From contig NC_133500.1 of the NCBI RefSeq assembly GCF_025370935.1, positions 4,263,535-4,327,534 of the forward strand: a stretch of 64,000 bases of DNA. Reading direction: 5' to 3'. This DNA comes from Choristoneura fumiferana (taxonomy: Eukaryota > Arthropoda > Insecta > Lepidoptera > Tortricidae). The translations under genes and the position numbers were made by a program. The notes under the pieces are model-generated. The model had not been told where the DNA came from and searched no databases. It saw only the letters and a program-made list of their open reading frames with translations. Every line of letters begins with the position of its first letter. Positions within the stretch are counted from its first letter, which is position 1. Below, in pieces: positions 1-10,202 of this stretch.

Positions 1-105
1 AGCCCTAAGATGGGATGCCTCACGTGCCAGTAATTTCACCGGCTGTCTTACTCTCCACGCCGAAACACAACAGTGCAAGCACTGCTGCTTCACGGCAGGA
101 ATAAT
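1..105 (+). repeat. Repeat E, 3' part, cut by window edge
   Basis: This matches the 3' half of repeat E seen at 14,330, 29,103, 48,538, 59,318 and 63,122. Shared landmarks are the stretch around CACGTGCCAGTAATTTCACC and the closing CTGCTGCTTCACGGCAGGA. The element continues beyond the left edge. The class is uncertain; I think a LINE 3' end or SINE-like unit is likeliest. Confidence 0.75.
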
Positions 106-321
106 GCAAGAAATTCAAGAAGTTTCCGGAAAAAAATTAAAGCAATACGTCAAAAAACGTCAAACTGCAAAACTTGGTAAAGTTCACAAAAAACTATCGA
201 TTTTAAGACGAGGTTTTTCCTATCAAATTTCTCACACAGGCTTGTGCAGATTTTCTAATATTTTCCTTCACTAAAAAAGCTCCACTGTCAATTTTATGTG
301 TGATTTCTTACAAATATTCCC
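106..321. other. No gene seen
   Basis: A/T-rich sequence with no feature I can identify between two repeats. Confidence 0.5.
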
Positions 322-404
322 AACAGTCCGAGGTGCCTGCTCGGGTTCGAACCCACGATCCTCTCATTGAGAAGCTTAGACTAAACCACTACACTACCAG
401 CGCA
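322..404 (-). repeat. tRNA-like SINE head
   Basis: On the minus strand this reads as a tRNA-like Pol III promoter. The A-box-like TGGTAGTGTAGTGG is followed about 40 bases later by the B-box GGTTCGAACCC. The ends do not pair as a tRNA acceptor stem, so it is a SINE head rather than a working tRNA gene. It resembles the SINE-A head but is diverged. Confidence 0.6.
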
Positions 405-449
405 TTCAGTTAAAATCAAATTATAACATTTCAATCAGTATATGTATAT

Positions 450-760
450 CCGTGGTGGCCTAGTGGTTTGACCTATCGCCTCTCAAGCAAGAGGGTCGTG
501 GGTTCAAACCCGGCTCGCACCTCTGAGTTTTTCTAAATTCATGTGCGAATTACATTTGAAATTTACCACGAGCTATGCGGTGAAGGAAAACATCGTGAGG
601 AAACCTGCACAAACCTGCAAAGCAATTCAATGGTGCGTGTGAAGTTCCCAATCCGCACTGGGCCCGCGTGGGAACTATGGCCCAAGCCCTCTTGTTCTGA
701 GAGGAGGCCTGTGCCCAGCAGTGGGACATATATAGGCTGGGATGATGATGATGATGATGA
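450..760 (+). repeat. SINE-A, near full length
   Basis: The tRNA-like head has the A-box TGGCCTAGTGG and B-box GGTTCAAACCC. The conserved body follows (ACATTTGAAATTTACCACGA, then AACCTGCACAAACCTGC). The tail reads GCCCAGCAGTGGGACATAT and then a (GAT)n run. The tail resembles the 3' end of the RTE LINEs in this window, so mobilisation by RTE machinery is inferred. The open frames over it are not genes. Confidence 0.9.
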
Positions 761-802
761 ATCAGTAACTATTGACCTGACATAACTTATACATAATAAT
801 AA

Positions 803-847
803 TAATCCCAGCCTATATACGTCCCACTGCTGGGCACAGGCCTCCTT
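803..847 (-). repeat. SINE-A 3' tail fragment
   Basis: About 45 bp of SINE-A tail in reverse orientation (CCCAGCCTATATACGTCCCA) just downstream of the plus-strand copy. It is a heavily 5'-truncated insertion next to an (AAT)n run. Confidence 0.75.
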
Positions 848-1039
848 ATACATATGGCAAAATAATTAGTTTTAGGGGCGTAAACGAAATCTGTTATACG
901 TCATTTCTGTATTGGGTTTCGGTTTATCTATTAACATGACACCACGATTTAAACTAGCTATTGCCGACAAGTTTGTCCGAGTCCCTTTGTAATTAATGCA
1001 CTTTTTTTACACCAAATGCAGTTTCTGTGTCTATCTGCT

Positions 1040-1268
1040 TGAAATGTAAATAACCCTAAACCCAGAAATAAAAAAAATAACCCCGACTTTGTCACTTCAA
1101 AGTTCAATATCTCAAAAACGGCTAAAGAACCATCGCTAGAAAACCTGCTTTCAAATAAAAACCGCATTCAAATCGGTTCACGGTTTAAGAGCTACGATGC
1201 CACAGACAGGCAGACACACATAGCGGTCAAACTTATAACACCCCTCTTTTTGCGTCGGGGGTTAAAAA
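1040..1268 (-). repeat. Repeat F
   Basis: One of about a dozen F copies here. It runs from the CCCCGACTTTGTCACTTCAA end to the TTTTTGCGTCGGGGGTTAAA end. The outermost bases form a short inverted repeat, AACCCCCGAC. There is no coding capacity. Class unknown to me; probably a short TIR element or LINE-derived unit. Confidence 0.75.
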
Positions 1269-1387
1269 GCCCTTTGCAGCCTACACCTACACATAGAATA
1301 AAGGTTTTAATTTTGATTTGATTTGAATTATGTTTTAATTGTTTGTATTAGACTTTACTATGCGGTGATTCATATCAATAATTTTCT

Positions 1388-1812
1388 CACCCGCGACGTT
1401 ATGATATGTCTATATGTAACAAATGTGTTCTTGTTAGCTAATCTGGTAACACGGTGAACGCTTGTGTTACTCTGAGGATGAACTTTTGTTGAGTTCGAAA
1501 CGTGTCAGTGTAGTGTGGTGGTGATAGTTGGGTTGTGTGATTTGTGAGTGTTCTTACAGTGTGGAGGTGGAGAAACTGCATGTACACACATTTCTTGCAT
1601 ACAAGTAGCTGCATAAATGGCCTAAAATAATTTCCTTGCTCACCCGCGACCTTACGATAGCTAAGCTTATGCAAAATATGCGTGTTCATGCAGTTCCTCC
1701 ACCTCCACACTGTAAGAACACACACAAATCACACAAACCCATCTATCACCACCACCACACTACACTGACGCGTTTCGAACTCAAACAGAGCTCATCTTCA
1801 GGGTGAGCAAGG
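1388..1812. repeat. Repeat N, large inverted pair
   Basis: Two copies of the N repeat face each other. The left arm (about 1,473-1,581) contains GAGTTCGAAACGTGTCAGTG and GTGGTGGTGATAGTTGGG. The right arm (about 1,687-1,802) is its reverse complement. The outer ends both carry CTCACCCGCGAC. Single N copies occur at 45,470 and 53,609. The arms could fold into a long hairpin. Confidence 0.7.
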
Positions 1813-2109
1813 AAATTATTTTAGTTCATTGATATGGACCTCCGCAAAGTAACGCCTGATTCAATAAATTATGCATAAATGGCCGCGGGCGAGCAGTAAT
1901 TTATTTCATTGATATGAATTATTTCTGAACATTGCTCCCAATGATATAATCATTAATTGTAATTATGCCTTAGACATTGTCTTCTTTGCAATGGATACTA
2001 TAAAACTTGAACCCGCAAGAATATGGGAATCAAAACTATATGTCATCCTCAACCTTCATCTATCTACATATAAGTTATGAACATTAAATTATCGTGAAAC
2101 TCACTCATA

Positions 2110-2276
2110 TATTAGTGAAATAAACCTGGATAGCTCACGTCCTAAATCGAGTTTAACTCGATATGTTTCGGGCTAATTTGTAGCCATTCCTTTAAGTACA
2201 GGAACATGATAAATGAAAACCATGTCGAGCTAAGCTCGATTTAAAACGTGAGTTATCCTAGTTTATTTCATTAAAT
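2110..2276. mobile_element. MITE P3 (copy a)
   Basis: Terminal inverted repeats of roughly 60 bp include CTCACG, TAAATCGAGTTTAACTCGA and TGTTTCGGGCTAAT. They are mirrored at 2,222-2,276. Related copies lie at 6,905-7,354 and 28,559-28,690. Noncoding. Confidence 0.75.
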
Positions 2277-2346
2277 ATCAAGTTTCATCAGCTAGCAGTT
2301 TAAGAGAGTAACATACATACACACTCGCAAAAGTTTCGCATTTATA

Positions 2347-2633
2347 ATCATCATCCCAGCCTATATACGTCCCACTGCTGGGCACAGGCCTCCTCTCAGA
2401 ACAAGAGGGCTTGGGCCGTAGTTCCCACGCGGGCCCAGTGCGGATTGGGAACTTCACACGCACCATTGAATTGCTTCGCAGATTTGTGCAGGTTTCCTCA
2501 CGATGTTTTCCTTCACCGCAAATAAATGTAATTCCGCACATGAATTTCGAAAAACTCAGAGGTGCGAGCCGGGGTTTGAACCCACGACCCTCTGTTTGAG
2601 AGGCGATAGGTCAAACCACTAGGCCACCACGGC
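2347..2633 (-). repeat. SINE-A, internally deleted
   Basis: Reverse-orientation SINE-A, with (ATC)n tail at the left and tRNA-like head at 2,560-2,633 (CAAACCACTAGGCCACCACG). About 20 bp of body around the TTTACCACGAGC motif is missing. Confidence 0.88.
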
Positions 2634-2639
2634 ATTTAT

Positions 2640-3775
2640 AATAATGTATCAGTAAGATTTAAAGCGACATTCCTTAAATATCACCGCTTCCTAAGCACAT
2701 TGAAATTTTAGTATTCCAAATGATTCACTTTGTCGGTCTAATAATAAACCTTGTAGATATATCTAAACTTCGTTTTTAAGGATAATGTACCCCAAAAAGG
2801 TAAGCGAACCCTTGTGGGATCACTTTGTTCGTTGGTCTATAAGTCCCAATTTTTTTAGGAATGTGTGAATATCAAGCTTTAACATAATATAAAATACCTA
2901 TGTTGTTTCTAAACAACAGTTTTAGAATTAATCACTATTATAACAAATGCGATAGTAAGTCTGTACGTCTGTTGCCTGTTCACAATTAAACCACTGAATC
3001 GATTAAAACGAAATTTGGTATGAAGATAATTTTAAAACCCTGGGTAGGACATAGGATACTTTTATATCGGAAAATTACACATTTTGCGCGGGATTATTTA
3101 ACGGAATATGTTATAATTATGGTCATAATTACAGATACCTAGAACATTATTTTACATTTATATTACTATATAATAACTAATTAATTTTACATTTATAATA
3201 GAACCACATGAATATATATATATGTTTCCCAACAATAAATGTCATGCATTAAAAATACAATACGGATAAACACAAACCCTCTCTTTTTTAAGTCTAAAGA
3301 AAGCACTATGCCAAAATCAATTACTTAGCAATTTATGGTTTGATTTAGGTCCGTTATTATTTTTTTCTTACTAATTAACTGATCGTAAAAATATAGACTT
3401 ATTCATGGACTTCATCGTCTTATACGAAAGAAAAGTAAGAAATAATGAAAACGATTCTAAATTCTCGCCAAAATTATAGACAAGGCTACCCGTGTGTTCA
3501 CCTAGTAATAATTATTCATACGGTAATTATACTGAATTCGTCCCTTGGTAACGACCCTGACTAATAGACACACGGGTGCGACTTAAGCTACACTTAATAA
3601 CTCAGAGTACGACTTTAAGTTAATAATAGACAAGACAAGTAAATGTCAGATGGCACTGAGTTCAGTGTCTCGTAAAGTAAAATAAATAAAATTAAATATC
3701 ATGGCACAATTGGCGCCAAATATACATCGTCCTAAATTAAAGAAATTACAATGGGTAATAAATAAATGGGTGAAA
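2640..3775. other. A/T-rich, no gene; Helitron-like fragment inside
   Basis: I see no coding signal. About 2,935-3,110 resembles the Helitron repeats elsewhere: CGAAATTTGGTATGAAG, then a CATAGGATACTTTTAT phrase and GCGCGGGATTAT. It lacks clear ends and is old. The rest is unassigned. Confidence 0.5.
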
Positions 3776-3777
3776 AA

Positions 3778-4083
3778 GCCGTGGTGGCCTAGTGGTTTGA
3801 CCTATCGCCTCTCAAACAGAGGGTCGTGGGTTCAAACCCCGGCTCGCACCTCTAAATTTTTCAAATTCATGTGCGGAATTACATTTGAAATTTACCACGA
3901 GCTTTGCGGTGAAGGAAAACATCGTGAGGAAACCTGCACAAACCTGCGAAGCAATTCAATGGTGCGTGTGAAGTTCCCAATCCGCACTGGGCCCGCGTGG
4001 GAACTATAGCCCAAGCCCTCTTGTTCTGAGAGGAGGCCTGTGCCCAGCAGTGGGACGTATATAGGCTGGGATGACGATTATGA
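3778..4083 (+). repeat. SINE-A, full length
   Basis: Complete head (A-box TGGCCTAGTGG, B-box GGTTCAAACCC), body and RTE-like tail ending in GGGATGACGATTATG. It lies in an A/T-rich target. The overlapping 102-residue frame is read-through of the SINE and not a gene. Confidence 0.9.
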
Positions 4084-4269
4084 ATAAATAAGCAGGTGCC
4101 AGATAAAAATACTTTTAGATAAATACATTCTTAGTTACTTTTTGTATTAAGTATGAAACAAAAACATATATACAAGCTGAACAAAATCTTTTGAAAGTGT
4201 AAACGAGCTAATACCTAAGAGACGTATGTTTTGTATGATGTATATTTACATACACATTAATATTTAAAA

Positions 4270-4510
4270 AAATACAAACTGAGACATGGATGCACAGAAA
4301 AACCAGAAAAAGAGACCAGCGCTGGGAATCGAACCCAGGTCCTCAGCAATCCGTGCTGCGTGCTATAACCCCTACACCACCGCTGGACAGGAATTTAGAC
4401 ACGAATTTTTCCTATGCATACATATCTCAGGTTGCTTATTTCTACTACAAAAAACAAAGTAACAAATTTGGAGTTGAAATAAAAAATACAAAAATATCCA
4501 AATAACCAAT
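4270..4510 (-). repeat. SINE-G, single unit
   Basis: Minus-strand tRNA-like core has the B-box GGTTCGATTCC and ends CCAGCG/CGCTGG that pair like an acceptor stem. It is followed by TCTCTTTTTCTGG and CCATGTCTCAGTTTGT. The 5' side carries the TGATTGGTTATTTGGA module also present in the foldback copies at 33,539 and 50,245. Confidence 0.75.
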
Positions 4511-5153
4511 CATTAATATTTACTTGTTGCTTAAAAACACCAGTGCCACACAGACATAGGTACCTAATTGTTTTGTTTTTGTGCATATGATCACAGATTA
4601 AGTAAATTGGTTTCAGTGTATAAGATTTTACTCAAAGTCATAATTGGCTGGTTGTAGTTTTATATCACAAGTACAACAGGCTGGCTCTGTGGTGCAGTTA
4701 AATATCTGCCAGAACTTTGTCGCTTTAACTCTTTTTGATGGTGATACAACGATATGGTTCTAAAACCAGGCGTGAATGTTGTCAACGCAAGCCTGTTTCT
4801 GTGTAAAAAAGTGTGTAAATGTTTATAAAGGTGATAGTATGACGTAGAACCTATTACGACTTAGACGTAAGAAGTGTGTATTCATTTTGTTGTGTTACTA
4901 AAGTTTGATTTAAGAAATTGTTTATTTATTTTAATTGGAAGTGTAGTTAAAATATGCTGTAATTGGCTTAAATTTTCTTGATTGCACATGTTGCTTGTAA
5001 TCGATATTACTCACCCACCATTTGAAATCCATCCGCAAAAAAATCACAAAACAAACCAACCATAACCATATAATCAACCCTCGTTCCCACACTAAAAACT
5101 AATTAAAAAACCAAAAACGCTCCCACGCAAAACCAGTATCGGCGGAAGCTTAC
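4511..5153. other. No gene seen
   Basis: A/T-rich sequence without recognised repeats or convincing open frames. It would be intron sequence downstream of the candidate minus-strand exon if that exon is real. Confidence 0.4.
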
Positions 5154-5269
5154 CTCTACCGGTTTCATTCACAACACTACCACTGTGATCCACACGGAAT
5201 CCACTGTCCTGCCACAGGTTGTTTGGGGGTGGACCGGCACGACCGCAGCGCGCGAGCGCTTTCGAGCAT
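5154..5269 (-). CDS. Candidate internal exon, unknown protein
   Basis: A GC-rich block stands out from A/T-rich flanks. On the minus strand it is bounded by a good acceptor (pyrimidine tract TTCCCCCCCTCTTGTCCTCAG region, AG at 5,271-5,270) and a good donor (GTAAGC from 5,153). The 116 nt between hold an open frame of 38 complete codons, starting about CSKALARCGRAGPPPNNLWQ and ending SGSVVNETGR. It would enter in phase 2 and leave in phase 1. The frame also stays open upstream to an ATG near 5,346. I do not recognise the product. No neighbouring exon was found in the window. A GC-rich noncoding or regulatory block is the alternative. Confidence 0.35.
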
Positions 5270-5384
5270 CTGAGGACAAGAGGGGGGGAATCTGCGCAGA
5301 GCAAGCCCGGGCTGCGTGAGATCTGAGCCTGCGAGGCCTCCGACACTGCGGTATCGTTGCAATTGTTGGGTTATCTTGTTATGA

Positions 5385-5937
5385 TCGTAATGCTGGCTGA
5401 TTTGAATATGGAATTGGAATTTAAAAAAAAATGCAGTACCTACTTAAAAAAAGGTAGGTACTTAGTCGAAATAATGCTGGCTGATTTAAACATGGCAACG
5501 GGATTTAAAAAAATGTGGCAGAACGTGGGCAGAACTTAAAAAACCGTACTTAATCGAAATAATACTGGCTGATTTGAAATAATTTAAAAAAAGGAATCGA
5601 AGTAATATAGACTGATGTGAAGTGGCTTTATTATAAGGAATCAAAATAATACTGGCTGATTTAATCTGACTTCAAATAGGTATGAAATAATACTGGCTCA
5701 TTTGAACTGGCTGTAAAAAGGGAATCAAAATAATACTGGCTGTTTTAAACTGGTCTCAAAAAATCCATTCAACTCTGAACGGAATTCGAAAGCTAAGTAA
5801 TAGTGGCAGATTTAAACCGGCTTTGAAAAAATAGAACTGAATCAAAATAATACTGATTAATACTACTAATGAAGTTGGTTTCAAAAAATCTAAATCTATG
5901 AATGTTACTGGCTGATTTTCAACAGGCTTAAAAAAAA
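5385..5937 (+). repeat. Decayed tandem array, about 42-44 bp period
   Basis: The phrase AATAATACTGGCTGATTT recurs about ten times in varied form, for example near 5,393, 5,477, 5,565, 5,652, 5,693, 5,736 and 5,908. Spacings are mostly 41-44 or 84-88 bp. Each is followed by an A-run such as TTTAAAAAAA. Copies are strongly diverged, so the array is old. Confidence 0.75.
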
Positions 5938-6904
5938 GGTTTAATTCAACTCTTATGTAGGTGCCTGGTAACGAATGAAATGAAAAATATATATGTATTT
6001 CAGTATACAGTTAGTCAATAAAAACAAACCCGTATTTTTATGGAGCGAAATGAAAACTTATAAATGTACACGTAAATCATAGATGTCTATTCCTTACTTC
6101 TTTATCTGGTAGAAGTTGCCTGGAAAAGATTGCTCTAAAGTGATAAGGCCACATGTGGTAACAGATATTTATTTATAATACAAAAAAAATGTATTGTTTT
6201 AATTCCGAATCAAAACATCATCTATTGAATAACAGATGGCGCTAGTTTCACCATAACTTTTATAAAACTAATTTGCTGTGATGTTTATAATCTTCTTACA
6301 CATAACCAAGCATCGTCTAACAATTAAAATAACAATTCAATAATCTTACTACTTAAATATTATTAAGTATGTATTATTAAAATTGTGCGGGTAGTTTAAA
6401 AACATTGCGCGGCAAAACGAATTATGATAACACGTCAATCAACTCGTGCCGGCCGCCGGCACGATATGGTCGAAACGTCGAGGTATTTAATAATAGGTAA
6501 GTAGGTACAGACGCCATTAGATATTTTGGAGCTGCCAAGGTGGTCAAACATATCGGAACATGCACCCTATTATTGCTAGTAACATGTTCCTGTAACTTTC
6601 AAGGAAATCAGCAAAAAAAAACCCCATACTTAGGGCGATCCTCGTCATACTAAAAAATCATCAGGTTGCCAAGACCTTTTAAATGAGACATGTTTCGTTT
6701 CTATTGGTAGGTGGGGATATTTCGGCCCGTGGTCCCGATATTTAATGAGCATTCCTAAGACTTCTTGATGTACGTATTTTTTACATGAAACGAAAATATT
6801 CAAATTAACTTCAAGACCGTTTTCTAGACAAAACAACCTTTGAGAGGTCGTTAGTTTGATCTCAAATTAGGTCTCCTCTAGGTTATAAATAAATAATTTA
6901 AGAT
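5938..6904. other. No gene seen; one LINE-like fragment
   Basis: Near 6,098-6,170 the stretch GAAGTTGCCTGGAAAAGAT to TGATAAGGCCACATGTGG matches the phrase at 14,006-14,104. It is probably a LINE 3' untranslated fragment. The remainder is A/T-rich and unassigned. Confidence 0.45.
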
Positions 6905-7354
6905 CATATTAAATATATTGAACCGGATAACTCACGTCTTAAATCGAGTTTAGCTCGACATGTTTCGGGAGGTACCTTTACAGAGCGATGTTGTTAGTGT
7001 TGTGTGATACACATTTGACAGTTGTAATGAAAATCATGCAACCGGTGGATGCAAGTGGTGAGTTGTCGTTCATTGTGGCGTTGTAAGGGGAAGACCTTTG
7101 TCCAGCAGTGGACATCTTCCGGCTGATGATGATGATGATTATGAATGAAAATGATGATGAAAACGCGGGTAGTTGTGTGCCGGTGTCAGTTTCGTCGGGT
7201 AGTCGCGCGAGCAGAGCGGCGGCGCGCAGTGCGCGTGTTGCAGCAGCCGCTGAGTCGCGTTGCTCCGAAGACGAAGGGCTACGGATTAGCCCGACACATG
7301 TCGAGCTAAACTCGATTTAAGACGTGAGTTATCCGGGTCAATATATTTAATATG
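6905..7354. mobile_element. MITE P3 (copy b) with RTE tail inside
   Basis: Long terminal inverted repeats at 6,905-6,970 and 7,281-7,354 share ATATTAAATATATTGA, CCGGATAACTCACG and TTAAATCGAGTTTAGCTCGA. The interior is about 310 bp and contains a truncated RTE LINE end at 7,040-7,142 and a GC-rich segment at 7,185-7,275. It is longer than the other P3 copies because of this filling. Confidence 0.75.
7040..7142 (+). mobile_element. RTE LINE 3' end, truncated
   Basis: The phrase TTTGTCCAGCAGTGGACATC followed by GGCTGATGATGATGATGAT is the terminal coding and tail sequence of RTE-type LINEs in this window. Only about 100 bp remains, inside MITE P3. Confidence 0.75.
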
Positions 7355-7549
7355 AGTGAGTCTCACTGAAATTTTCATGTTTAATTTAAGATCACTCCAA
7401 AAATTAAATCAACATGCAAATTTCATGTCATTCAATATTAATTATTCTTTGTCTTTATCCGACTCCAGAAAGAAAGGTTATCAATTTAAGTATGTGCCTA
7501 ATAAGTCTGAATTCCTCAGTTTCTGGATATATTAGTCTATAAGTACCAG

Positions 7550-7680
7550 AGGGCCTACTCTGAAATTCGAAAATTGAAGTTCGTATCGTACCGTCCCTCT
7601 TACTTTTGTATTGAACAGTATAAGCGTCAGAGGGACAGAACGACACGAACTTCGATTTTCGAATTTCGGAGTAGCCCCTC
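7550..7680. mobile_element. Palindromic MITE P2 (copy c)
   Basis: A near-perfect inverted repeat about 130 bp long. The left end is GGGCCTACTCTGAAATTCGA and the right end TTTCGGAGTAGCCCC. Arms include GAAGTTCGTATCGTACCGTC. This is an older relative of the copies at 23,742 and 58,001. Confidence 0.75.
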
Positions 7681-7689
7681 AGCTTCTAA

Positions 7690-7820
7690 ACACTTGTCGG
7701 ACGACCTTAAGAGTGTCGCTGGCGGCGGATGGATGCGAGGGGCTGAAGACAGTGTTGTGGCGCGCCATGGAAGAGGCCTATGTCCAGCAGTGGACTGCTG
7801 TAGGCTGATAATGGTGGTGA
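7690..7820 (+). pseudogene. RTE LINE reverse transcriptase C-terminus, frameshifted
   Basis: Two frames together read like the last residues of an RTE-type LINE polyprotein: DDLKSVAGGGWMRGAEDS in one frame, then WRAMEEAYVQQWTAVG and stop in another. The frameshift lies near 7,755. The (GAT)n-type tail follows. It is a 5'-truncated, inactive copy. Confidence 0.8.
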
Positions 7821-7911
7821 TGAAACACATGTGTCAAATTTCAAAAGTGTATGTTTAATTATCTGTCCGTGCATAGCTCAAAAACTACAAGTCGGATCGG
7901 CTTAGGTATAA

Positions 7912-8018
7912 TATACGTGCTGGGCATATACCTCCTCTAAGAATGAGAGAGCTTAGGCCCACGCGGGCCCACTGCGGATTTGGAACTTCACACACATAAT
8001 TGAAATTCCTCGCAGGTG
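7912..8018 (-). repeat. SINE-A fragment, diverged
   Basis: Tail-side part of SINE-A in reverse (GCTGGGCATATACCTCC, then CGCGGGCCCACTGCGGATT). There is no head and clear decay. Confidence 0.65.
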
Positions 8019-8939
8019 CCTAAAGTAGAAGTAGCAGCTTAAAGTTTCGAGTGACGTCACGCTGAGCGTCACTTTTTAGCACGGTGTGACGGTACGGTCC
8101 TCTCCCGAGTTTCGAACCAGCTTTGCCTTGGTATTTATTTTATTGGCAAAATAAAAACTACGTGTCCAATGTCCAATGATTATATCTACCTGACGAACTA
8201 AACAGAAAATACATTTTTTTTTTACCAGATAACTGCAATCAAAAACAAATTAAAAATTAATTTCACTCGGCCTTCACTCAATCTCAACCTCAACGTAATT
8301 CAAAGTGACACACGTCCCGTCTTCACCCAATCTGTGTTGCCATACGTCGAAATAACAAGCCATAAGGTCAAACGAAAAAGGGAACGTCAATAACCCTCAG
8401 TGTTTCGGGATATTTCGACCCGAGAAATTGTTTATAAGAAATAACTGGATACTTGAGGGTAGGTATTTTCCTTCCTATTTAATAAGGATGGGAAAAATTT
8501 GCGCCACGTCATTGAGTTACGGCGCTTTTTTTGTAAATGAGTTGTTGGAATTTTGTTGAAACGTCTACGTAATTATGCAAGGGTTACAGCTTTGAGTTTT
8601 TAAGACGTGGCAACTCAATAGCGGATTTAATTAAGGTTAATGAGCACACAAAGGTATGTTTTGTTTTTTAATTGTATAATGTACGAGAGGATATGGACAC
8701 TCGCAACACGAGGGGTATCATAGGTGCGTAGCCGGCTCTCCAAGAGATTTATAGAATCATCTTTCGTTCCGTTCCGGGAATGTTGACCCAGAAAGCTGGA
8801 TCCGTTTGTTAATATTACTAAATGCACTTCTATTTTCTAGGAATCCTGTTATACAAGCTTTTATTTAGTTTGACCTGTCTAGGTGTGCGAGTGGACTTTA
8901 TTCTATTTCTCAAATTTAAATTTGGTTTACTAACTTAAT
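8019..8939. other. No gene seen
   Basis: Mixed A/T-rich sequence without a recognised repeat or credible coding frame. Confidence 0.45.
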
Positions 8940-9091
8940 TTACGTGCTGGGGTGTTTTTAGTGCTTCAGCATTATGCTGAACCAGTGTCCGATTCACTAC
9001 CACAATGGCCATACCTTTGTGTTGTTTATTTGTACCTAATAATATTGTTGTGTCTTGTGTTGTGAATAATTTCTTTCTTTCTTTCTTTCTT
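8940..9091 (+). mobile_element. LINE-K 3' end with (TTTC)n tail
   Basis: Ends in a (TTTC)n run after the phrase CAGCATTATGCTGAACC. The same phrase, reversed and headed by (GAAA)n, occurs at 15,130 and 20,969, showing a LINE 3' end with a simple-repeat tail. Confidence 0.65.
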
Positions 9092-9136
9092 CATCACAAT
9101 TTAAGTACAGCCAACCAAGAGTACTCTTGGTAAGAG

Positions 9137-9345
9137 TAATAATAATAATAATAATAATAATAATTTATTTTCCCTTAAAAATGACACACATATACATAAA
9201 AAGAGATGTCTGGCGGACCCCAAACTAGGCTGAGCCTGTATCTTGAGGTCCTGGAGTGCATTCGAGATTCAATCGTATACATAGTAAATTTGCATTATTA
9301 TCTAGATACATTAAAATCAAAATTAATTTATTACATTATATTATA
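9137..9345 (-). mobile_element. LINE-like 3' end with (TAA)n tail
   Basis: A (TAA)n run of about 30 bp precedes ATTTATTTTCCCTTAAAAAT and a block of unique-looking sequence. The arrangement fits a reverse LINE tail. No coding part remains. Confidence 0.45.
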
Positions 9346-9404
9346 GATTATAAGAAAAGACAAATAGTAGACAAATAGAACAATGAAAAATTAGTATGTA
9401 TTGA

Positions 9405-9407
<3 letters not shown>

Positions 9408-9454
<47 letters not shown>

Positions 9455-9530
9455 GTGCGTGTGTGCGTGTGTGCGTGTGTGTGTGTGTGTGTGCGTGAGT
9501 GTGTGTGCGTGTGTGTGTGTGTGAGTAAGC
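9408..9530. repeat. (GT)n microsatellite
   Basis: About 120 bp of GT repeats with interspersed GC steps (GTGTGCGTGTGT). The open frame of His and Thr residues on the other strand is an artefact of this run. Confidence 0.97.
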
Positions 9531-9849
9531 TTGTAGGTACCAACTAAACAAAAATTTAATGTTTAAAGAGCTTGCTTAAGATTTTACACACTTCAATGGG
9601 GCCGATATGTGTCTTTCGAAATGGAAAAAAGTCAATATTATTTTCATCTTTTTAAAAATAACTAGCTTTTCCCGTGATTTAATCTGCCCAGAATTCGTTA
9701 ATCGCTATCCCACGGAAACTATACAGTAGTTGTAATCAATTACAAACGGGACACCAATGTCAAAGCTCTCAAATGGACTTCACGATAGTGGCGCCAATTA
9801 GCCAGCCAGTCACAACAACTCTTATTCAATGATGTCTGTGAAAGTAGCA

Positions 9850-9945
9850 ATCGGCTCTGGGCCCTCATGGGATTTACACCCCAGGTCCTCTTATTCAGAG
9901 CAGAGGGCTGTGCTCAGCATTATACATATTGGCCGGAATGAATAA
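9850..9945 (+). repeat. SINE-A relic
   Basis: A decayed tail-side copy: GGGCCCTCATGGGATTTACA, then CAGAGGGCTGTGCTCAGCAT and TACATATTGGCCGGAATGA. Confidence 0.5.
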
Positions 9946-9984
9946 TGATTATGTTTTATATTCTGTACGGAAACTGGTACTAAG

Positions 9985-10170
9985 TTTGTCATCATCATCA
10001 TCATCAGCCTACACTTCCATGGCGCGCCACAACACTCTGTCTTCAGCTCCTCGCATCCATCCGCCGCCAGCGACCCTCGTCGTCGTCTGTCCAACGTGCC
10101 TCAGGACGCCCTGCGCTACGTTTTCCCGTCCGTGGTGTCCATTCGAGGACTCCTCTGCTCCATCGTTCAT
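9985..10170 (-). pseudogene. RTE LINE 3' end
   Basis: The (ATC)n tail is at the left, then reversed C-terminal coding sequence including CATCCATCCGCCGCCAGCGA, corresponding to the GWM region of the RTE polyprotein. Truncated at its 5' side near 10,170. Confidence 0.75.
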
Positions 10171-10202
10171 CAGTCCTGCAGTGTTTTTTACGGAAGATGA
10201 TT

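Noticed and set aside
3701..4009. 102-residue open frame
   Set aside because: Two thirds is SINE-A. Similar peptides appear at every SINE-A copy.
5092..5346. Intronless small protein over the GC island
   Set aside because: The 84-residue frame crosses strong acceptor and donor sites. The exon model at 5,154-5,269 explains the region better.
9348..9551. Histidine/threonine-rich open frame
   Set aside because: It is the translation of the (GT)n microsatellite.
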